From Lentihominibacter butyricus (lineage in GTDB: Bacteria > Bacillota > Clostridia > Peptostreptococcales > Anaerovoracaceae): a DNA stretch of 64,000 nucleotides. The stretch covers positions 62,001-126,000 of the forward strand of contig NZ_JAOQJP010000010.1 in assembly GCF_025567305.1 (NCBI RefSeq). The letters run 5' to 3'. Below, piece by piece: positions 52,422 to 61,157 of the stretch (within the stretch, counting starts at the first letter, position 1; each line of letters begins with the position of its first letter). Below the pieces are notes generated by a model that did not search any database, was not told where the DNA came from, and was given only the letters and a program-made list of their open reading frames with translations. Both the position numbers and the translations under genes were made by a program.

Positions 52422-53063
52422 ATGGCAAGATATTATGCAGACCAGGCACTGGGTATGCTGGAAACTATCGGCATGGTACCTGCACTGGAAGCATGTGACA
52501 AGATGCTCAAGGCAGCAGAAGTAGAACTGTTATCTTATGAAAACGTAGGATCTACTCTGGTAACGATGTTCATCAAGGGAGATGTTGCTGCAGTAAAGTC
52601 TTCGATCAAGGCAGGTGCAGAAGCTGCAGAAGCTATCGGTAAATTGACAGCGACCGATGTCATTCCAAGACCGATCCGTCCGATCGGGGATGTAGTATCC
52701 ATCTATGATGTAGATACTCAGTGTGACGAAGAACTGCTGGAACCCGGCGCGATCAGAACAGAAGCTCTGGGCATGATCGAAACTTTCGGTATCGTATACT
52801 GCATTGAAGCAGCCGATGCAATGTGCAAGGCAGCTGATGTAGAAATGATCGGTTTTGAAAATACCGCATCCGGATATATCTCGGTGCTGGTAGAAGGAGA
52901 TGTCGGAGCATGCAAGACTGCAGTAGAAGCCGGCATCAAAGCAGTAGAAGCGATCGGACATGAGGTTTACAGTTCCACGGTGATCGCAAGACCGCACGAG
53001 GGACTGAAGAAGATCACCTGTCAGTATTCGCTGGATAAGCTGCTTCCGTATCCGGCAGAATAA
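52422..53063 (+). CDS. Tandem-BMC trimeric shell protein (BMC-T)
   Basis: The 213-residue protein contains two consecutive BMC domains. The first starts ALGMLETIGMVPALEACDKML with KGDVAAVKSSI. The second starts ALGMIETFGIVYCIEAADAMC with EGDVGACKTAV (from about residue 113). Tandem-domain proteins form pseudohexameric trimers in microcompartment facets, often with a larger gated pore. Aaggagatt precedes the ATG. It is the first shell gene of the operon, after the hairpin at 52306. Confidence 0.93.
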   Translation: MARYYADQALGMLETIGMVPALEACDKMLKAAEVELLSYENVGSTLVTMFIKGDVAAVKSSIKAGAEAAEAIGKLTATDVIPRPIRPIGDVVSIYDVDTQCDEELLEPGAIRTEALGMIETFGIVYCIEAADAMCKAADVEMIGFENTASGYISVLVEGDVGACKTAVEAGIKAVEAIGHEVYSSTVIARPHEGLKKITCQYSLDKLLPYPAE

Positions 53064-53110
53064 AAAATCCGGATATGATGACGAACTTATAGAGAAAAGG
53101 AGAGATGCAA

Positions 53111-54595
53111 ATGAAAGTGAATATCATTGATAACGATTTGCTATCGATCCAGGAAGCTCGTATCTTGACTGAAAATGCATATGAAGCGCAGCAGAAACTG
53201 GCAACCTTCCCGCAGGAAAAGCTGGACGAGATCGTCGAGACTATGGCACAGGCGGCTTCGTCTCACGCGAAGGAACTGGCAGTGATGTCTGCAGAGGAAA
53301 CGGATTACGGCAAGTGGCAGGACAAATTCATCAAGAACAGGTTTGCCTGTGAATACCTGCCGGCTCATCTGCGAAATATGCGGTGCGTAGGCGTTATCCG
53401 CACGGACCGGGAAAAACAGATCATGGATGTAGGAGTGCCAAAGGGTGTTTTAGTAAGCCTTTGCCCGGCGACAAGTCCTGTTTCCACGACCATATACACA
53501 GCGTTGATCGCCGTCAAGTCCGGCAATGGCGTTTTGTTTTCGCCGCATCCAAGAGCACAGAAATCCATTTCCAGAGTGCTGGACATTCTGATCCAGGCAG
53601 CCGAAGGCTGCGGACTCCCGGAAGGGGCGCTGGCATACCTTCATACCGTGACAAAAGCGGGCACGAAGGAACTGATGGAACATAAATGGACTTCCATGAT
53701 CATGAACACAGGAGTTCCGGGCATGCTGGAAGATGCATATGGTTCCGGAAAACCGGTGATCTATGGAGGAACAGGTAACGGACCGGCGTTCATCGAGCGA
53801 ACGGCCGATATCCATCAGGCAGTCCATGATATCATAGCAAGCAAGACATTTGACAATGGCGTCGTGTCGGCAGCGGAACAGTCCGTTGTCGTGGACAGCT
53901 GCATTGCATCAGAGGTAAGACTCGAATTTGAAGCAAGCGGAGCTTACTTCATGACAGAAGAAGAAGCAGAGCGTCTCGGAAAGCTCTTTTACTTTAAAGA
54001 TGGCAGTGCCAATCCGGAAATGGCCGGAAAGACAGCAGAAGATCTGGCTCGCTGGGCTGATATCGATGTTCCGGCCGGGACGAAAGTACTGCTGGCAGAG
54101 CAGAAGTATGTATCGGAAAACAATCCGTACTCGAAAGAAAAACTTTGTCCGGTCCTCTCATATTTCATCGAGGATGATTGGATGCATGCCTGCGAGAAAT
54201 GTATCGAACTTCTGTTATCAGAGCGCCAGGGACATACGCTGGTGATCCACTCTAAGGATCCTGACGTGATCCATCAGTTTGCGATCAAAAAACCGGTAGG
54301 AAGAATGCTGGTCAACACTCCGGCCGTATACGGCAGTATGGGAGCGACTACGAATCTGTTCCCGGCCATGACCCTGGGAAGCGGTTCTGCAGGACAGGGC
54401 ATCACCTCAGATAACGTATCTCCGATGAATCTCATCTATGTGAGAAAAGTCGGATACGGTGTCCGCCGGATCGAAGATCTTGGCATGGGCACGCCGGCCG
54501 ATGCATATGGGTGCAGAGGTGTAGCAGGAGATGAGGACAGTCTCAGAAAACTGCAGCGGCTGCTGGAAGACGCACTGGCAAGTATCAATAATTAG
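53111..54595 (+). CDS. Microcompartment aldehyde dehydrogenase homologue with Ser at the usual catalytic Cys
   Basis: The 494-residue protein aligns with CoA-acylating aldehyde dehydrogenases of microcompartments (CutF/PduP/AdhE N-terminal type). PKGVLVSLCPATSPVSTTIYTA binds cofactor, and LPEGALAYLHT and KPVIYGGTGNGP follow. The C-terminus has PVGRMLVNTPAVYGSMGA. In such enzymes the catalytic Cys sits in a motif like DNG-x-x-C-A-S-E-Q. Here the same place reads DNGVVSAAEQ, with Ser253 (codon TCG). A Cys occurs 12 residues later (VVVDSCIASE). Either the enzyme is inactive or structural, or the mechanism is changed. The ATG at 53111 is 8 bases behind AGGAG. Acetaldehyde from CutC would be its substrate if active. 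Confidence 0.88.
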   Translation: MKVNIIDNDLLSIQEARILTENAYEAQQKLATFPQEKLDEIVETMAQAASSHAKELAVMSAEETDYGKWQDKFIKNRFACEYLPAHLRNMRCVGVIRTDREKQIMDVGVPKGVLVSLCPATSPVSTTIYTALIAVKSGNGVLFSPHPRAQKSISRVLDILIQAAEGCGLPEGALAYLHTVTKAGTKELMEHKWTSMIMNTGVPGMLEDAYGSGKPVIYGGTGNGPAFIERTADIHQAVHDIIASKTFDNGVVSAAEQSVVVDSCIASEVRLEFEASGAYFMTEEEAERLGKLFYFKDGSANPEMAGKTAEDLARWADIDVPAGTKVLLAEQKYVSENNPYSKEKLCPVLSYFIEDDWMHACEKCIELLLSERQGHTLVIHSKDPDVIHQFAIKKPVGRMLVNTPAVYGSMGATTNLFPAMTLGSGSAGQGITSDNVSPMNLIYVRKVGYGVRRIEDLGMGTPADAYGCRGVAGDEDSLRKLQRLLEDALASINN

Positions 54596-54637
54596 TTATA
54601 GCTGATTCGTTTCGATAGAGAAAGAGAGGTAATAGAT

Positions 54638-57241
54638 TTGGATATTCGTGAATTTTCAAATAAAATTGCAGAAGCAACGAAAAACATGTCTGATGAAGAA
54701 CGAACTTCTCTGATGAAAATGTTTGAATCCGTTTCTGGAGACATTTCCACAGTAACACCGGCACAGTCTCAGCCGGCACCTGCTCCTGCAGGAAGCCATG
54801 AGCATCCGGCTTACTACTCATCCATCGCTGCGGCAACTACTCAGGTCGACGAAGATGGAGTTCCGGTAGGACCGACAGAGCGTCTGGTAAGACTGAAAGA
54901 GAATTTCTTAAAGCAGGTTCCGTCCATTACGACTCACAGGGCGCGTGCGGTAACGAAGATCACCAAGGAAAACCCTGGTATGCCGAAGATCGAACTTCGT
55001 GCAAAGTGTTTCCGTTACTGCTGTGAAACAGCTCCTCTGGTGATTCAGGACAACGAGCTGATCGTCGGAGCACCGAACGGCGCACCGCGTGCAGGTGCGT
55101 TTTCTCCTGATATCGCCTGGAGATGGATGGTGGATGAAATCGACACTATCGGCAGCCGTCCGCAGGATCCGTTCTACATCGCTGATGAAGACAAGAGAGT
55201 CATGAGAGATGAACTGTTCCCGTTCTGGGAAGGCAAATCCGTTGACGAATACTGCGAAAGCCAGTATCGTGAAGCAGGCGTATGGGAACTGTCCGGAGAA
55301 TCATTCGTTTCCGACTGTTCTTACCACGCATTAAACGGCGGCGGAGACTCCAACCCTGGATATGACGTGATCCTGATGAAGAAGGGCATGATCGACATCC
55401 AGAACGAAGCCAAGGAACACCTGGCAATGCTGGACTACGAAAACCCGGACGATCTGGACAAGATCTATTTCTACAAATCCGTTATTGACACGACAGAAGG
55501 TGTTATGGCTTATGCACGCCGTATGTCTCAGTATGCTGCTGAGCTGGCTGCAAAGGAAACAAATCCGAAGAGAAAAGAAGAACTGCTGAAGATCTCTGAA
55601 GTCAATGCCAGAGTACCGGCTCACAAACCGGAGACTTTCTGGGAAGCGATCCAGGCTGTATGGACCATCGAGTCACTGCTGCCGGTAGAAGAAAACCAGA
55701 CCGGCATGTCCATCGGTCGTGTCGACCAGTACATGTACCCTTACTACAAGGCTGATCTGGACGCCGGACGCATGAACAACTTCCTGGCATTCGAACTGGC
55801 TGGATGTATGCTGATCAAGATGTCAGAAATGATGTGGATCACAAGTGAAGGCGGTTCAAAGTTCTTCGCAGGATATCAGCCGTTCGTAAACATGTGCGTA
55901 GGCGGTCTGACTCGTGACGGCAGAGATGCCACGAACGAACTGACTTACCTGCTGATGGATGCTGTAAGACACGTAAAGATCTATCAGCCATCCCTGGCAT
56001 GCCGTATCAACAACAAATCGCCTCAGAAATACATGAAGAAGATCGTAGACGTAGTTCGTTCCGGTATGGGATTCCCTGCATGCCACTTCGACGATACTCA
56101 CATCAAGATGATGCTGGCAAAGGGCGTTTCCATCGAAGATGCGAGAGACTACTGCCTGATGGGATGCGTAGAACCGCAGAAAGCAGGAAGACTGTATCAG
56201 TGGACTTCCACTTCTTATACTCAGTGGCCGATCTGTATCGAACTGGTACTGAACCACGGTGTTCCGCTCTGGTACGGCAAGCAGGTCACTCCGGATATGG
56301 GAGACCTTGATCAGTATCAGACGTATGAACAGTTTGATGCAGCTGTTAAGGAACAGATCAGGTACGTTACCAAGTGGACTGCTGTAGCAACAGTGATATC
56401 ACAGCGTGTACACAGAGACCTGGCGCCGAAGCCACTGATGTCCATCATGTACGAAGGATGTATGGAAAAGGGCAGGGACGTATCTGCAGGCGGTGCGATG
56501 TACAACTTCGGACCTGGTGTTGTATGGTCCGGTCTGGCAACTTATGCTGACGCCATGGCAGCCATCAGGAAACTGGTATTCGATGACAGAAAATACACAC
56601 TGAAGCAGCTGAATGAAGCTCTGAAGGCTGACTTCGAAGGATATGATCAGATCAAGGCAGACTGCCTGGCTGCTCCGAAATATGGTAATGATGACGATTA
56701 TGCAGACATGATCGCAGCAGACCTGATCAACTTTACAGAGATGGAACACAGAAAGTACAAGACTCTGTACTCCGTACTGAGTCATGGTACACTCTCCATT
56801 TCCAACAATACCCCGTTTGGACAGCTGACCGGTGCATCTGCAGGCGGACGCAGGGCATGGACACCGTTATCCGACGGTATCAGCCCGACGCAGGGTGCTG
56901 ACTTCAACGGCCCTACAGCGATCATCAAGTCCGTGGCAAAACTGTCCAACGACAACATGAACATTGGTATGGTACACAACTTCAAGCTGATGGCGGGACT
57001 GCTGGATACACCGGAAGGTGAAAACGGCATCATCACACTGCTGCGTACAGCATGTGCATTCGGAAACGGTGAAATGCAGTTCAACTACATGGACAACAAT
57101 ACGCTGATCGATGCACAGAAGCATCCTGAAAACTACAAGGATCTGGTTGTCCGCGTAGCAGGTTACAGTGCATTCTTTACAGAATTATGCAAGGATGTAC
57201 AGGATGAGATCATCAGCAGAACTATGCTGACCAAGTTCTAA
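54638..57241 (+). CDS. cutC: Choline trimethylamine-lyase
   Basis: CutC is the glycyl-radical enzyme that splits choline into trimethylamine and acetaldehyde. The 867-residue protein has the thiyl Cys510 and Glu512 in MGCVEPQK and the radical Gly842 in RVAGYSA. Every choline-pocket residue known from the Desulfovibrio enzyme is present with a constant offset of 21: Tyr229, Asp237, Trp400, Phe416, Thr523, Tyr527. The N-terminus has an amphipathic helix (about residues 2-33) and a Pro/Ala/Gln-rich linker, typical of a microcompartment-targeting peptide. Translation starts with TTG behind agagaggt. It is followed by its activase gene cutD. Confidence 0.97.
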   Translation: MDIREFSNKIAEATKNMSDEERTSLMKMFESVSGDISTVTPAQSQPAPAPAGSHEHPAYYSSIAAATTQVDEDGVPVGPTERLVRLKENFLKQVPSITTHRARAVTKITKENPGMPKIELRAKCFRYCCETAPLVIQDNELIVGAPNGAPRAGAFSPDIAWRWMVDEIDTIGSRPQDPFYIADEDKRVMRDELFPFWEGKSVDEYCESQYREAGVWELSGESFVSDCSYHALNGGGDSNPGYDVILMKKGMIDIQNEAKEHLAMLDYENPDDLDKIYFYKSVIDTTEGVMAYARRMSQYAAELAAKETNPKRKEELLKISEVNARVPAHKPETFWEAIQAVWTIESLLPVEENQTGMSIGRVDQYMYPYYKADLDAGRMNNFLAFELAGCMLIKMSEMMWITSEGGSKFFAGYQPFVNMCVGGLTRDGRDATNELTYLLMDAVRHVKIYQPSLACRINNKSPQKYMKKIVDVVRSGMGFPACHFDDTHIKMMLAKGVSIEDARDYCLMGCVEPQKAGRLYQWTSTSYTQWPICIELVLNHGVPLWYGKQVTPDMGDLDQYQTYEQFDAAVKEQIRYVTKWTAVATVISQRVHRDLAPKPLMSIMYEGCMEKGRDVSAGGAMYNFGPGVVWSGLATYADAMAAIRKLVFDDRKYTLKQLNEALKADFEGYDQIKADCLAAPKYGNDDDYADMIAADLINFTEMEHRKYKTLYSVLSHGTLSISNNTPFGQLTGASAGGRRAWTPLSDGISPTQGADFNGPTAIIKSVAKLSNDNMNIGMVHNFKLMAGLLDTPEGENGIITLLRTACAFGNGEMQFNYMDNNTLIDAQKHPENYKDLVVRVAGYSAFFTELCKDVQDEIISRTMLTKF

Positions 57242-57273
57242 ATCAGCATTTGATCCACAGACGGGAGAATAAA

Positions 57274-58218
57274 ATGGGCGATAATAACGTAATCGAAAGA
57301 AAAGCGTTCATATTCAACAAGCAGAAATACAATATGTATGATGGACCGGGCGTAAGAACTTTGGTTTTCTTTAAAGGATGTCCACTTCGCTGCAAGTGGT
57401 GTTCGAATCCGGAGGGACTGGAACGGAAATATCAGATCATGTTTAAACCGACAATGTGTGTGAGCTGCGGCTCGTGCGTTCCCGTTTGTCCACAGAAGAT
57501 ACACAGTATATCCTCTTCAGGAGAGCATATCATCGATCGCAGCATCGACTGCATCGGATGCGGTCAGTGCGTGGAAGCCTGCATTCCGGATGCTTTGAAG
57601 GTGTCCGGAGAGCAGGTTCCGATCTCAGAACTCCTCGAGTATGTAGAGCAGGACAGAGCGTTTTACGATCAGTCCGGCGGCGGAGTGACTTTAGGCGGCG
57701 GCGAAGTAACTGCCCAGCCGGAAGCAGCCATCAATCTGCTGCAGGCATGCAAACAGGAAGGTCTGCATACGGCTATCGAGACATGCGGATATACGAAAAA
57801 GGAAACGATCCTTCGCTTTGCGGAATATGTCGATCTTTTCCTCTTCGATCTGAAGCACATCGATCCGGAAAGACACTTCGAACTTACAGGAGTTCGCAAC
57901 GAGATGATCCTTGAAAATCTGGAAGAGCTGATCATGAAGAGAAATCATGTAAAGGTTCGGATGCCTATGCTCAAGGGGATAAATGACAGCGAAGCTGAAA
58001 TCAGAGGAGTCATAGAATTCCTCAAACCATTTAGAAATTTCAAGAATTTTGAAGGTATCGATCTTCTTCCGTATCACAAGCTTGGCGTAAATAAATACGT
58101 GCAGCTGGGCATGGACTACCCGATCAAGGGAGATCCAAGTCTGGATGATGCGGATCTGGATCGGATCGAAGGCTGGATCAGGGAATACGATTTCCCGGTT
58201 TCCGTTATCAGACATTAA
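57274..58218 (+). CDS. cutD: CutC-activating radical SAM enzyme
   Basis: CutD uses S-adenosylmethionine and a 4Fe-4S cluster to install the glycyl radical on CutC. The 314-residue protein has the radical-SAM motif GCPLRCKWCSNPEG (about residues 31-44). A ferredoxin-like insert with two further cluster motifs, CVSCGSCVPVCP and CIGCGQCVEAC, marks the activases of CutC-type enzymes. The GGGEVTAQPE segment contacts SAM. The ATG at 57274 has cgggag ahead. It lies 32 bases after cutC. Confidence 0.95.
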   Translation: MGDNNVIERKAFIFNKQKYNMYDGPGVRTLVFFKGCPLRCKWCSNPEGLERKYQIMFKPTMCVSCGSCVPVCPQKIHSISSSGEHIIDRSIDCIGCGQCVEACIPDALKVSGEQVPISELLEYVEQDRAFYDQSGGGVTLGGGEVTAQPEAAINLLQACKQEGLHTAIETCGYTKKETILRFAEYVDLFLFDLKHIDPERHFELTGVRNEMILENLEELIMKRNHVKVRMPMLKGINDSEAEIRGVIEFLKPFRNFKNFEGIDLLPYHKLGVNKYVQLGMDYPIKGDPSLDDADLDRIEGWIREYDFPVSVIRH

Positions 58219-58240
58219 ACAGCAGGAAAGGTGATGCAAA

Positions 58241-58594
58241 ATGGGAATCATGAATGAAAAAACGATGGAACGAATCATACAGGAGTCGGTTCCGGGCAAA
58301 CAGGTGACCATCGCACATGTGATCGCATCGCCGATGTTCGATATATACGAACGTCTGGGCATCGATGACAAGGGGGCCATCGGTATCCTGACACTGTCAC
58401 CATATGAGACAGCCATAATTGCTGCTGATATCGCAACGAAGAAAGCGGATGTGGAAATCGGATTTCTCGATCGTTTTACAGGGTCAGTCGTGATCTCCGG
58501 CGATGTGCAGAGTGTGGAGACGGCATTGAAAGCCGTGACCGATACTCTCTGCAATGAACTGGACTTTACGACAGTACCGATCACAAGAACATGA
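58241..58594 (+). CDS. EutS/PduU-like BMC shell protein
   Basis: The 117-residue protein is a single BMC domain of the permuted EutS/PduU/CutR type. After a short N-terminal helix it has VTIAHVIASPMFDIYERLGI, then GAIGILTLSPYETAIIAADIATKKADVEIGF, and GSVVISGDVQSVETAL near the end. Such proteins form hexamers with a beta-barrel over the pore. It overlaps the EutP-like gene by an ATGA junction and belongs to the cut microcompartment shell. Confidence 0.88.
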   Translation: MGIMNEKTMERIIQESVPGKQVTIAHVIASPMFDIYERLGIDDKGAIGILTLSPYETAIIAADIATKKADVEIGFLDRFTGSVVISGDVQSVETALKAVTDTLCNELDFTTVPITRT

Positions 58595-59049
58595 GAAAAA
58601 AGCGAATCATGGTGATAGGACCTAAGGGATGTGGTAAAACGACCCTTGTCAATTACATCAACGACTACGACGGTCCGTTGCGAAGGACACAGGATACGAT
58701 ATACGGCAGGGAAACGATCGACGTTCCCAGTGCGTATATCGAGAACGCCTGGATGTACAAGCATATGATCGCACTGGCGCAGGATGCCTGGTGCATACTG
58801 CTTCTTCTGGATCAGTCCAGAACAGCGGAGGTCTATTCTCACGGTTTTGCACTTGCGTTCCACTGTCCGGTGATCGGTGTCATAAGCAAATGTGATCTGA
58901 TGCCGGAGAACAGAGAGATCTGCGAGCGCCAGCTGGAAAAGACGGGTGTGCGGCAGCCGTATTTTGCAGTAAGTGTGCCGGAGGGTACAGGCGTTGAGGA
59001 ATTGAAACGTTATTTACTAGAGTTAAAAGAAAGGAAAGGGCTAACATGA
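58591..59049 (+). CDS. EutP/PduV-like small GTPase
   Basis: The 152-residue Ras-like protein has a P-loop GPKGCGKTTLV (about residues 8-18) and the guanine-specific motif SKCD. The DAWCILLLLDQS strand precedes it. The family is found in ethanolamine, propanediol and choline microcompartment loci, where it may link the organelle to the cell interior; acetate kinase activity has been reported for an EutP. Its ATG overlaps the shell gene before it, and its stop overlaps the start of the next gene. That indicates strict co-translation. Confidence 0.88.
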   Translation: MRKKRIMVIGPKGCGKTTLVNYINDYDGPLRRTQDTIYGRETIDVPSAYIENAWMYKHMIALAQDAWCILLLLDQSRTAEVYSHGFALAFHCPVIGVISKCDLMPENREICERQLEKTGVRQPYFAVSVPEGTGVEELKRYLLELKERKGLT

Positions 59050-59732
59050 AGTTCATAACAGAAGAAGACTTAAGAGACTTATATAAAAAACAGCCCTTTA
59101 CGGATTACAATCTGAAGGAGGGAGAACGGCTGACGCCGGGGGCCAGACAGTTTCTGATAGACCGGGGCATCGATATGTATGACCGCAATGACCCGATGGC
59201 TGTGCTCGACGCACAGAAGAAGGAAAAGGCAAAAGCGGCTCAGGCAGCTAAGACGGAATCCTCTTCCGGATGCAGGAATGGGAAAAAGCTTTGCAGCAGG
59301 ATGAAAGCGCTGCAGTCTCTTTTTCTTCTGACAGCAAGAGACCTGCTGGATACGGATCTGTGCCTTTCTCAGCAGCTGACGGGACTCTCCCGGCAGTTTG
59401 CAGCACTTGGCAGCGTGTCCGAGGGCAAATGTGAGGCGACGGAACTGGTATGCAATGCATGCTCCGGGATGAACGGGGAAAACTTTTCCAGAGACATCGG
59501 CGACTGTTTTGAGATCACTGAGTTTCACATGCAGATGCCAAAAGGCAGAGAAATGCTCTTGCTGGACAGACTGCGCAGCGAACTGGAATGTTTCAGTCTC
59601 GATGCACAGGAACTGATCGCAGATGAGAAGCTGTGTCAGACTCTGGAAGCCAGACTAAACGAGATCATCAATACGATATCGCAGATGATATGCGGCGCGA
59701 TGGGAGGTAAAGAATGTCAGAGAAAAGCGTAA
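59046..59732 (+). CDS. EutT-like protein lacking a clear corrinoid site
   Basis: The 228-residue protein opens with FITEEDLRDLYKK and KEGERLTPGARQFLIDRGIDM. This is the N-terminal pattern of EutT/PduO-associated cobalamin adenosyltransferases and related BMC proteins. The remainder is a helical bundle with several cysteines (about residues 75-85 and 125-137), but I do not see the HxxxC...CCxxC-type metal site of EutT. Choline cleavage by CutC needs no B12, so a true adenosyltransferase role would be unexpected. It may be a cargo or encapsulation adaptor. Overlapping junctions on both sides place it firmly in the operon. Confidence 0.65.
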   Translation: MKFITEEDLRDLYKKQPFTDYNLKEGERLTPGARQFLIDRGIDMYDRNDPMAVLDAQKKEKAKAAQAAKTESSSGCRNGKKLCSRMKALQSLFLLTARDLLDTDLCLSQQLTGLSRQFAALGSVSEGKCEATELVCNACSGMNGENFSRDIGDCFEITEFHMQMPKGREMLLLDRLRSELECFSLDAQELIADEKLCQTLEARLNEIINTISQMICGAMGGKECQRKA

Positions 59733-60556
59733 CGTTCGAATACTGTGACAAGATGGTAGAAGACTTTGAAAGGGTGATCGAACATCCTGTCCGCGAAAAA
59801 TCTTCTGTGTACTATACAGGAGTCGATCTGGGAACAGCATGTGTAGTTATCGCAGTTCTGGATGAAAATAAAAGGCCGGTAGCAGGTGCATATCGTTATG
59901 CGGATGTAGTCCGGGACGGCATGGTAGTGGATTATATCGGTGCCGTTCAGATCGTAAGAGAACTGAAGGAGCAGATCGAAGAACAGCTGGATACGGAGCT
60001 GATATATGCGGCAGGAGCGATCCCGCCGGGAACGGATCTTCTGGACTCGGGTGCAGTAAGGAATGTTATCCAGGGAGCCGGATTCGAATGTACGAATCTT
60101 CTGGACGAGTCTACGGCTGCCAATCAGGTGCTTCAGATGAAAAACGGAGCTGTAGTGGATATCGGTGGCGGTACGACGGGGATTTCCATCTTAAAGGATG
60201 GAGAAGTAGTGTACATTGCAGATGAACCTACAGGCGGAACTCATTTTTCACTGGTGATCGCAGGAGCATACAGGAAGCCTTTCCAGGAAGCGGAAGTTTT
60301 CAAGAGAGACGAATCCAATCACAAGGAACTGGCGCCGGTCATCAAGCCGGTGGTAGACAAGGTTTCTTCGATCATCAGCAATCACATCGAGGGACATCAG
60401 GTAGATGAGATCTCACTGGTAGGCGGTACATGCTGCTTTACAGGGATCGAAGATATGATCGAGAAAGAAACAGGGGTACATACCCATAAACCACACAATC
60501 CGATGTTTGTAACCCCGCTCGGCATTGCACTGAGCTGCAGGCAGGAAGAGATGTAG
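59714..60556 (+). CDS. EutJ-like actin/Hsp70-fold chaperone
   Basis: The 280-residue protein has the ATPase fold of EutJ. GVDLGTACVVIAVLDENKRPV is the phosphate-1 loop, followed by VVDIGGGTTGISIL and the GGTHFS and VGGTCCFTG segments. EutJ proteins are thought to assist folding or reactivation of microcompartment enzymes. The gene starts inside the EutT-like gene (19-base overlap) with gggaggt ahead. It is a standard component of Firmicutes cut loci. Confidence 0.9.
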   Translation: MSEKSVTFEYCDKMVEDFERVIEHPVREKSSVYYTGVDLGTACVVIAVLDENKRPVAGAYRYADVVRDGMVVDYIGAVQIVRELKEQIEEQLDTELIYAAGAIPPGTDLLDSGAVRNVIQGAGFECTNLLDESTAANQVLQMKNGAVVDIGGGTTGISILKDGEVVYIADEPTGGTHFSLVIAGAYRKPFQEAEVFKRDESNHKELAPVIKPVVDKVSSIISNHIEGHQVDEISLVGGTCCFTGIEDMIEKETGVHTHKPHNPMFVTPLGIALSCRQEEM

Positions 60557-60571
60557 ACAGGAGGCGCTGAC

Positions 60572-60877
60572 ATGGAAATCAGAATCATAAAATCACCATC
60601 ACCGGGCACTGTGGATATCCTGATGCGCCGAAAAGGATCTTTGAAATCAGAGGTTCCGCCGCTGACAGACGCCATTGGTCTGGTACAGGGCAGGATGATC
60701 GAAATGGTCGTCGCTGCGGATATCGCAGAAAAAGCTGTCGGCGTAACCGTAGAGGATATTCGGGGAAGCTGCCCGCAGAATATGATACTGCTGGCGATCT
60801 TCGGTGATACAGCGTCTGTAGAGTCGGCACTTGCACAGATCAAACAGGAAGCGGAAGGAGGAAGCAAGTACTTATGA
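60572..60877 (+). CDS. Divergent single-BMC-domain protein
   Basis: The 101-residue protein has a BMC-like core: LTDAIGLVQGRMIEMVVAADIAEKAVG followed by CPQNMILLAIFGDTASVESAL, matching the terminal strand-turn 'GDxAxVexA' of shell proteins. An N-terminal segment (EIRIIKSPSPGTVDILMRRKG) is unlike standard BMC-H proteins. It may form an atypical hexamer or act as an inner adaptor. It is coupled to the EutN-like gene by an ATGA overlap. Confidence 0.7.
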   Translation: MEIRIIKSPSPGTVDILMRRKGSLKSEVPPLTDAIGLVQGRMIEMVVAADIAEKAVGVTVEDIRGSCPQNMILLAIFGDTASVESALAQIKQEAEGGSKYL

Positions 60878-61140
60878 TTACAGCTAGATTAACGAACCAT
60901 ATCTGGTCCACAAGAAAAGCAGAATCCCTCAACGGCCTGAAACTGATGCAGGCTGAGATCATCGGAGGCGGTACGGATACGGGCAGGAAGATCATCGTTG
61001 TTGACATCATCAGCGCAGGAATCGGCGACAGAGTTGTCGTAACGACCGGTTCTTCTGCCAGAAGAATGCTGGGCGATGACAATATGCCTGTCGATGCCGT
61101 CGTCGTCGGGATAATCGACGAAGATTGTGAATTTGAATGA
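60874..61140 (+). CDS. EutN/CcmL-family pentameric vertex protein (BMC-P)
   Basis: The 88-residue protein closes the vertices of the polyhedral shell. It has the EutN pattern: N-terminal beta strand MITARLTNHIWSTRKAESLNG, then VDIISAGIGDRVVVTTGSSARR, and the terminal VDAVVVGIID. Only one such gene is seen in the window. It starts within the stop codon of the preceding shell gene. Confidence 0.93.
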   Translation: MITARLTNHIWSTRKAESLNGLKLMQAEIIGGGTDTGRKIIVVDIISAGIGDRVVVTTGSSARRMLGDDNMPVDAVVVGIIDEDCEFE

Positions 61141-61157
61141 TGAAGTGAGGTATGAGG

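Noticed and set aside
54638..57241. Pyruvate formate-lyase, glycerol or propanediol dehydratase
   Set aside because: The choline-pocket residues and the GCVEPQK motif match CutC, and spacing to the radical glycine is identical to the CutC standard.
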